A DNA stretch of 46,020 nt from an uncultured Lachnospiraceae bacterium (lineage in GTDB: Bacteria; Bacillota; Clostridia; Lachnospirales; Lachnospiraceae). How positions within the stretch are numbered: position 1 is the stretch's first letter; each line of letters opens with the position of its first letter. The notes below the pieces were generated by a model that saw only the letters and a list, made by a program, of their open reading frames with translations, did no database searches and was not told the origin of the DNA. Of this stretch, positions 41,049-46,020 are shown one piece after another. The position numbers and the translations under genes are program-made. The stretch is taken from the NCBI GenBank assembly GCA_947245585.1, contig CAMXPV010000032.1, positions 1-46,020 of the forward strand. Reading direction: 5' to 3'.

Positions 41049-41654
41049 CTATATATTCAGGAAATTTTGTAGTATCTTAAGTCCTGTCTCAGAGCTCTTC
41101 TCCGGATGAAACTGACAGGCAAACAGATTTCCCTGCTCCACTGAAGCATGAATCGTCACTCCGTACTCCGTGGCCGCCGTCACAATCTGCGGGTCTTTTG
41201 CCTGCAAGTAATAGGAGTGTACAAAATACACATAAGCCCCCGGTTCCATTCCCTGAAACAGCCGTCCCTTGTTTGGAAATGTCAGGGAATTCCATCCGAC
41301 ATGAGGGATTTTCAAACCATCCCCCTCGGGAATGCGCAAAATCTTTCCCGACAGAAGTCCAAGTCCCTCTATTCCGGGTGCCTCCTCGCTGCTCTCGAAC
41401 ATCAACTGCAAGCCCAGACAGATGCCCAAAAAGGGAAGCCCTTGATTTTTTGCTTCGCGGATTGTATCGACTAATCCAAATTTTTCCAACTTATCCATGG
41501 CATCGCCGAAAGCGCCCACACCCGGCAGGATCACATGATCCGCCGACAAAATGGTCTTCCTGTCCCTTGTCACAACGGCCTCATGACCAAGCAATTCAAC
41601 CGCCTTCTCTACGCTTCTGATATTGCCGGCATCATAGTCAATAATCGCGACCAT
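41049..41654 (-). CDS. hisH: Imidazole glycerol phosphate synthase glutaminase subunit
   Basis: HisH hydrolyses glutamine and passes ammonia to HisF. The 201-residue class I amidotransferase has the nucleophile Cys79 in GICLG, and His183 and Glu185 in FHPEKS. The start codon overlaps the stop of the acidic-repeat gene by one base (TAATG), so translation is coupled. The pairing with an unrelated acidic membrane protein is unusual for histidine synthesis. Confidence 0.96.
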   Translation of the reverse strand: MVAIIDYDAGNIRSVEKAVELLGHEAVVTRDRKTILSADHVILPGVGAFGDAMDKLEKFGLVDTIREAKNQGLPFLGICLGLQLMFESSEEAPGIEGLGLLSGKILRIPEGDGLKIPHVGWNSLTFPNKGRLFQGMEPGAYVYFVHSYYLQAKDPQIVTAATEYGVTIHASVEQGNLFACQFHPEKSSETGLKILQNFLNI

Positions 41655-43912
41655 TACTCTGTCCCTTCATCCGTCGCTGCTTCCCCCGAGGGATTCTCCT
41701 CCGGTTGCAGTTCTACCTCTATTTCAGTCTCTCCGTCTATTCCACCAATTCGCTCTATGATCTCTTCTTCCTCCGGCAGTACATCCTGTACGCCTTCCTC
41801 AGTCTCCTCTGCACCGTATATCTCCCCATCGATGACAGCCTGCAGCTTTCGGGTATATTCCTCATCATCCTCCGATGCCAGAATATCAAATGCATCTTGC
41901 TCAGAAAGCCCGAAGTTTGCAGCCAGTCTCTCCAGAATCTGTGCGTAAATATCGTTGACTTCAGCCACCACATGATAGGTCTCCGCTTCTGGCAGGATCA
42001 TCTGATAACGTTCCACGCCGATAATCAAAGCGTTCAAAGCCTCCAACCGCATATCAAGTTTGATATAGTTATCATAGGAGGAAAGCTTTCTGTCCATCTG
42101 TAAAATCAAATTGCTTCCCTGGAAGATAGCCTCATCCTGCTCACTTAATTCTTTACCATACAGCAGATCATATACTGCCGCATATTCACCCTGATCGTAA
42201 GCAGTATGTGCGTCCCTCTTCTGCACCGTATCCGGCAGAATCGTGGAGAGCACAATAATACCCGCTCCTATGGTGCCGCAGAACAGGAAGACCGTAATCA
42301 CTTTCTTTTTGGAAAGTTTCTTCTCCGGAGGCGCTAACAGATCTACTTCTTCTTCCTTCTTCTTTTTCTCTTTTTTCTTCTTTTCCTTTTTAGGCTTCTT
42401 TGCCTTCTTTTCCTCCTCTTCCCCTTCTTTTCCTTTCTTTCCCTTCTTATTTTTCTTCTTTTTCTTCTTTTTCCCTTTTTTATCCTCGTCGCTCAGTTCC
42501 TGCAAAAGTTCTTTATTTTCGTCGGAAACCGTTCCCATCTCTCCGTCATTGCCTGCCAGAATCTCCGCTGCAAGAGGATCATCATCTTCATCACTCTCAA
42601 GCAGAAAATCCAAAAGTCTTGCAAAAAATCCCGGCTTCTTTTCTTTCTGTGGTGTCCCTGGCGTTTCCATTTCCCCCAAGAGAGCTTCCAGCTCATCACC
42701 TGCTCCCTCGGCTTCTTCGCCGTCACCTTTCTTCTTTTTGCCAAACAGCTTCTTACGTTTCTTTTTCTCTTTCTTGCCCTGGCCGTCGTTGCCCTCACGT
42801 TCTGCCACCTCTTCCGGTGACAGCTCACGAATCCCTTCAGCCTCTCTTGCCGCCTCGTCGCTCTCAAACAAATCGAAACTACCGTCTTCGTCTACGCCCT
42901 CCAACATGGCCAACATATCGTCATCCGCTGAGACACCCTGTTCAGATTCCCCTAAAAGATCATTGATCTCCGACAAATCTTCATCATGATCCATACCGGC
43001 TAACAACGCGGACAGATCATCATCTCCTTCATCTTCTGTCTCCTCAAGTGCAAAACTATCCACTGCTTCGTCTTCCGTAGACATATCACCACTTAACAGA
43101 CGGTCAATGTCTTCCTCTGACATGAAACCATCCGCATCCTCCTCCAAATTTTCAGACTCCTCTGCCGACAAATCATCTAATGACAGATCATCCATAGCAA
43201 GTTCTTCCGAACCGCTCTCCCCCATATCCAAATCATCTAGCGACAGATCATCCAACGCATCCAAAGCGCCCTCATCCGTCTCCTCCGATTCCAAACCGTC
43301 TAGCGACAGATCATCCAACGCGTCCAAAGCGCTCTCATCCGTCTCCTCCGATTCCAAACCGTCTAGCGACAGATCATCTAGCGCATCCAAAGCGCCCTCA
43401 TCCGTCTCCTCTAATTCCAAACCGTCTAGCGACAGATCATCCAACGAAAACTCGTCCGTAGGCAGTTCTTCCGAACCGATCTCTCCCATATCCAAATCAT
43501 CCAATGACAGATCATCTGGCGCATCCAGAGCGCCCTCATCCATCTCCTCTGATTCCAGATCATCCAGCGGCAGCTCTTCTATCATGAAGTCATCCGGATC
43601 TGCAGAACTTTCATCTGAGACATCCAAATCAGTTTCATCAGCATGATTCTCGTCCATGAAAGCCAACATGTCTTCCACATCATCCTCTGAATCCTGCTCC
43701 TGCGTCCTTTCCTCTTCGCCGCCCAACGTACCCATGGAGACTAACATCTCCTCTATCTCGTCCGGAGACATAGCCTTTCCGGCATCTGCAGCCCTGTTCT
43801 CCAAGGGCGCACCCTGAGACTCTTCGGTTACAGGCTTTTCTTCCTCATCAGATTTTCCGCCGCTCAATATAGAATCTAATAAACTGTCTAAATACTCTTC
43901 ACTTGAACTCAT
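41654..43912 (-). CDS. Acidic repeat membrane protein with Lys-rich segment
   Basis: This 752-residue protein of unknown role has a long cytoplasmic acidic N-terminus (about 1-360) rich in Asp, Glu, Leu and Ser, with near-identical 21-residue repeats (ALDALDDLSLDGLESEETDE type). A strongly basic Lys-rich stretch follows (about 480-540), then one TM segment (about 545-570), and a helical TPR-like C-terminus outside the membrane, ending in an acidic tail. Alternating acidic and basic blocks suggest intramolecular or scaffold interactions. It leads the hisH-hisF-ung transcript with an extended -10 promoter at 43950. I know no family name for it. Confidence 0.85.
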   Translation of the reverse strand: MSSSEEYLDSLLDSILSGGKSDEEEKPVTEESQGAPLENRAADAGKAMSPDEIEEMLVSMGTLGGEEERTQEQDSEDDVEDMLAFMDENHADETDLDVSDESSADPDDFMIEELPLDDLESEEMDEGALDAPDDLSLDDLDMGEIGSEELPTDEFSLDDLSLDGLELEETDEGALDALDDLSLDGLESEETDESALDALDDLSLDGLESEETDEGALDALDDLSLDDLDMGESGSEELAMDDLSLDDLSAEESENLEEDADGFMSEEDIDRLLSGDMSTEDEAVDSFALEETEDEGDDDLSALLAGMDHDEDLSEINDLLGESEQGVSADDDMLAMLEGVDEDGSFDLFESDEAAREAEGIRELSPEEVAEREGNDGQGKKEKKKRKKLFGKKKKGDGEEAEGAGDELEALLGEMETPGTPQKEKKPGFFARLLDFLLESDEDDDPLAAEILAGNDGEMGTVSDENKELLQELSDEDKKGKKKKKKKNKKGKKGKEGEEEEKKAKKPKKEKKKKEKKKKEEEVDLLAPPEKKLSKKKVITVFLFCGTIGAGIIVLSTILPDTVQKRDAHTAYDQGEYAAVYDLLYGKELSEQDEAIFQGSNLILQMDRKLSSYDNYIKLDMRLEALNALIIGVERYQMILPEAETYHVVAEVNDIYAQILERLAANFGLSEQDAFDILASEDDEEYTRKLQAVIDGEIYGAEETEEGVQDVLPEEEEIIERIGGIDGETEIEVELQPEENPSGEAATDEGTE
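43248..43436 (-). repeat. Three tandem 63-bp in-frame repeats
   Basis: Units at 43248-43310, 43311-43373 and 43374-43436 are almost identical and encode 21 residues each; diverged copies flank them. The period is a multiple of three, so copy-number change would keep the frame. Confidence 0.85.
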
Positions 43913-43949
43913 AGCTTCTCCCCTATATTTTTATGTCACACTACATCAC

Positions 43950-43978
43950 ATTTTATCACAAAATATTCTATTTAACAA
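43950..43978 (-). promoter_or_regulatory. Promoter of the acidic-repeat gene and hisHF-ung
   Basis: Minus-strand TTGTTA (complement of 43973-43978) and TAAAAT (complement of 43950-43955) are 17 nt apart, with TGA before the -10 (extended -10). The gene starts about 38 nt downstream. Confidence 0.65.
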
Positions 43979-43993
43979 ATCCCTTTCTACAAT

Positions 43994-44806
43994 CTATATA
44001 CTGTATTTTTCCAACGACACAAGAAAATCGATAGGATTTTCTGCAATTCCTCTGCTTCTGCCTGCTATTTCCTCCCCTGTCTGGTAAAGATGCGGGTGTA
44101 CCCGATACAAAAAAGCCTTTTGATTGTAATACACTACTTTTTCAAAAGGAAAACGAACAATTCCAGGATAGGCCATTCCTACTCCCAATTCCAATACGCA
44201 CAATTTTTTGTTTACCGTGCCTTGCAGCCATTTCGTATAGCCGTTCCACCTTTCCAAATAGCCCTCCTGCGCATACTGCTCCACACCAAGTTGATTAAAC
44301 CGAAGCTTTTCGCCGCAAAGACTGCATGTCGGCTCCTCCAGTGCCGCAAGAGGCATCTCCCCTCTATAGTAACGCATTACCGCCTCATAGCTTTCCTCCG
44401 GCATCTGCGTCAACTTCCCCGCACAGTTTTTGTCACACTGCATCATACGAAAGCCGCCGCAGGGAGACACCACCTTTGTCTCGTCAAATTCTCCGCCATA
44501 CACATAATCGTCCATACAGAGCGATACGATGAAGTAGTTTTTCCCTTTCAGTATCTTCCCCAACATGCGATAAGCTCTGTCCCATCTCTCTTCACGCCCA
44601 CGGCGTAAAATCATCTTCTGTAAAAACGGTGCAATCCAGACATAGCGATCATCGCCCTCTGTCTCTGCCTCTATTTCCCGATATCGGCTGTCCTGCAAAA
44701 GCACATTCCAATCGTACTGACACGCCTCTCCGATCCCCACAAGAACAAGCTCGGCATCCTGTATTTTTTCTTTCAATTCCAACTGCGTTATATCCATATC
44801 CTTCAT
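43994..44806 (-). CDS. SIR2-like zinc protein
   Basis: This 270-residue protein has an N-terminal Rossmann-like start (ELVLVGIGEA, then acidic helices), a zinc pair of Cys motifs (Cys124/Cys128 and Cys161/Cys164) as in sirtuins, and the late LELGVGMAYPGIVRFPFE motif that resembles the NAD-end of SIR2-like proteins. The classical catalytic His and GAGxS loop are not clear, so deacetylase or NADase activity is uncertain. It is a separate gene upstream of the acidic-repeat unit. The start codon is tentative: GAGG lies 11 nt before M1, and M4 is an option. Confidence 0.7.
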   Translation of the reverse strand: MKDMDITQLELKEKIQDAELVLVGIGEACQYDWNVLLQDSRYREIEAETEGDDRYVWIAPFLQKMILRRGREERWDRAYRMLGKILKGKNYFIVSLCMDDYVYGGEFDETKVVSPCGGFRMMQCDKNCAGKLTQMPEESYEAVMRYYRGEMPLAALEEPTCSLCGEKLRFNQLGVEQYAQEGYLERWNGYTKWLQGTVNKKLCVLELGVGMAYPGIVRFPFEKVVYYNQKAFLYRVHPHLYQTGEEIAGRSRGIAENPIDFLVSLEKYSI

Positions 44807-44832
44807 TCCTATGTATACCTCAGTGCATAAAC

Positions 44833-44855
44833 AAGGCCGGGAGTCTCCCGGCCTT
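44833..44855 (-). terminator. Terminator of cheV
   Basis: AAGGCCGGGA and TCCCGGCCTT form a 10-bp GC-rich stem with a very short loop; TTGTTT follows on the minus strand. It lies 25 nt past cheV, in the gap before the SIR2-like gene. Confidence 0.8.
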
Positions 44856-44879
44856 TACCATTTCATGAATCCTGCGTGT

Positions 44880-45782
44880 TTATCGATTATCCAAGACCAA
44901 CTCATCCACCACACGCACTAAATTGCCGATCTCCGGCTTAGAAAGCTGCGCATTCGCACCGAGCGCTTCTCCCTTTCTCTTCATATCATCATTGACCAGA
45001 GATGAGAAAATAACGATCGGTATATCTTTCGTCTCCTCATCTGTCTTCACCAACTTTGTGAGCCTGTGTCCATCCATAAGCGGCATCTCAATATCTGTGA
45101 TGATACACTGGACATGATCTCTGAGCGTACCTTCCTTTTTGCACTCCTGAATCACATCATACGCCTGCTGTCCATTCTCTGTGTGAATCAAATTCACATA
45201 GCCCGCCTTATGTAGGGAATCTACAATCAGCTTATTAAGAAGCGGTGAATCCTCTGCAATCAGAATCGGTACATCAATCCTGTGTCTCTCACCCAATTCC
45301 TCAATGTCAGCAACCTTAAGTCCTGTCTCCGGATTGATATCCGTCACGATCTTCTCAAAGTCCAGAATAATAATCAATCTGTCATCAAACTTGATGATAC
45401 CTGTCGATACGCCGTCCTCCGATGTGGATATCGTGGAACCCGGCTTAATAATCTCTCTCCAAGATACACGATGGATTCCTACTACAGAGTCCACATGAAA
45501 CGCAATATCCAACTTATTAAAGTTCGTGATGATAAAAAGGCCACCCGGCTCGGATACGCCCCTCTGTAAACAATTTTTCAGATCAATCGCTGTAATCATC
45601 GTATCGCGCGGCATAAATATGCCTTCAATACTCGGATGTGAATTCGGCACTGGCGTCACTTCCATATAATTGATGATCTCTTTGATCTTAGCGACATTGA
45701 TACCGTAAGCATTTCCATCCAGTCTAAACTCCAGTACCTCTAGCTCATTTGTTCCGTTTTCAAGCAGAATCTTCGTATCCAT
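44880..45782 (-). CDS. cheV: Chemotaxis coupling protein CheV
   Basis: This is a 300-residue fusion of a CheW-like domain (about 10-150; GNAYGINVAKIKEI, IDLKNCL, ILDFEKI) to a receiver domain (about 170-295) with phosphoacceptor Asp in IITDIEMP, acidic pocket AEDSPL and Lys in LSKPEIG. CheV couples receptors to CheA and adjusts adaptation. It is alone here, with no other chemotaxis gene in the window, so the cell is likely motile with the main cluster elsewhere. The start is the ATG with GAGGTGG 5 nt upstream. Confidence 0.93.
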   Translation of the reverse strand: MDTKILLENGTNELEVLEFRLDGNAYGINVAKIKEIINYMEVTPVPNSHPSIEGIFMPRDTMITAIDLKNCLQRGVSEPGGLFIITNFNKLDIAFHVDSVVGIHRVSWREIIKPGSTISTSEDGVSTGIIKFDDRLIIILDFEKIVTDINPETGLKVADIEELGERHRIDVPILIAEDSPLLNKLIVDSLHKAGYVNLIHTENGQQAYDVIQECKKEGTLRDHVQCIITDIEMPLMDGHRLTKLVKTDEETKDIPIVIFSSLVNDDMKRKGEALGANAQLSKPEIGNLVRVVDELVLDNR

Positions 45783-45916
45783 GTAATCCACCTCACGTTA
45801 TATATTTAGAAAATACCTTATAATCTTTCAGATTGCTTATTCATTTCGCATAATTCAAAAAAAATTCGGCGCAATCTCAGATTTATCTTATTATATCACA
45901 AAAAAAAATAAAATAA

Positions 45917-45948
45917 AACACTAATTACATTTTTTTGTAATTAGTGTT
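45917..45948 (-). terminator. Terminator of a gene beyond the right edge
   Basis: AACACTAATTAC and GTAATTAGTGTT form a perfect 12-bp stem with an 8-nt loop; on the minus strand a long T-rich tail (TTTTATTTTATTTTTT) follows. It would close a minus-strand transcript that starts outside the window and insulate cheV. Confidence 0.75.
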
Positions 45949-46020
45949 GCAAAATTGGCAACATACCCTCAAAACCGATACTGAATCTCCTTCATCCTCT
46001 GTCTTTATCCTCAACCCGCG
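45925..46020 (-). CDS. Possible 3' end of a gene beyond the window
   Basis: A minus-strand frame without stops runs from the window edge for 31 codons to TAA. It ends VCCQFCNTNYKKM, which has three Cys close together. It overlaps the terminator stem, which argues against it, and the length is too short to judge. Confidence 0.2.
   Translation of the reverse strand, partial: RGLRIKTEDEGDSVSVLRVCCQFCNTNYKKM

Larger units (their letters stand above)
45783..46020 (-). other. AT-rich intergenic region at the right edge
   Basis: These 238 nt are upstream of cheV. They hold a large hairpin (45917-45948), A/T tracts and the presumed cheV promoter, which I cannot place exactly. A minus-strand frame is open from the edge to a TAA at 45925 and could be the end of a gene beyond the window. 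Confidence 0.4.

Noticed and set aside
43248..43436. CRISPR-like array
   Set aside because: Units are directly tandem with no spacers, have a 63-bp period in a coding frame, and no cas gene is near.
42243..43646. Long plus-strand Ser/Phe-rich open frames opposite the acidic-repeat gene
   Set aside because: They mirror the Asp/Glu/Lys codons of the minus-strand gene (GAT/GAA/AAG read backwards as Ser/Phe/Leu), have no ribosome sites, and the minus-strand gene is well supported by promoter and coupling.

Overview
The window looks like a chromosomal segment of an anaerobic, low-to-mid GC Gram-positive of the class Clostridia, most likely family Lachnospiraceae. The basis is the run polA-coaE-ftsA-like-walJ, a YesM/YesN two-component system next to a CUT1 sugar transporter, a GH25 muramidase, CheV, strong AGGAGG-type ribosome sites and lipoprotein signals. 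Nearly every gene is on the minus strand, so operons read from high to low coordinates. Species cannot be assigned from the sequence alone.

Layout from left to right. Positions 1-2310 hold a short hypothetical gene, a membrane PP2C/SpoIIE-type phosphatase and, divergently, a DUF2442-type small protein. Positions 2342-4231 hold the niacin salvage pair pncA-pncB behind a sigma-70-like promoter followed by two neighbouring palindromes. Positions 4247-11432 are a complete carbohydrate locus (binding protein, two permeases, YesM-like kinase, YesN-like regulator, GH30 glycosidase). Two of its members are broken: the GH30 gene by a one-base frameshift and the binding-protein gene by an in-frame TAG. 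A relatively AT-rich AlbA_2/Schlafen-type regulator follows (11711-13246). Positions 13267-20198 are a housekeeping block (walJ, ftsA-like, coaE, polA, a small anti-sigma-like membrane protein), followed by a secreted GH25 muramidase.

Positions 21950-26733 form a transporter operon: polar amino-acid ABC transporter genes preceded by a UroD-fold protein that keeps the HxC...C zinc/thiol signature of cobamide-type methyltransferases. Its leader has a strong promoter, a 13-bp inverted repeat at the predicted mRNA 5' end, a 47-codon cysteine/methionine-rich peptide with four consecutive Cys codons, and a canonical terminator just before the structural genes. I read this as a candidate sulfur-amino-acid attenuation system. 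A monocistronic gene for a thiol-rich small protein is the main alternative. Beyond it lie a small plus-strand unit, a 47-residue membrane protein, a class II Fic protein and tRNA-Leu(CAA).

Positions 28842-38073 are an exosortase G (XrtG) surface locus. It encodes a Clan-A-like glycosidase lipoprotein, an 801-residue membrane protein, a secreted Thr/Pro/Glu-rich protein with an atypical sorting tail, two PTPS/QueD-like proteins lacking the catalytic Cys, XrtG with its Cys-Arg-His triad, and a processive family 2 glycosyltransferase. Several of these genes overlap, which points to one coupled pathway that makes or attaches a surface polymer or glycoprotein.

Positions 38113-45782 hold lysA, ung, hisF, hisH, a 752-residue acidic repeat membrane protein, a SIR2-like zinc protein and cheV. 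Minus-strand sequence continues to the right edge, where a terminator closes whatever gene lies beyond it.
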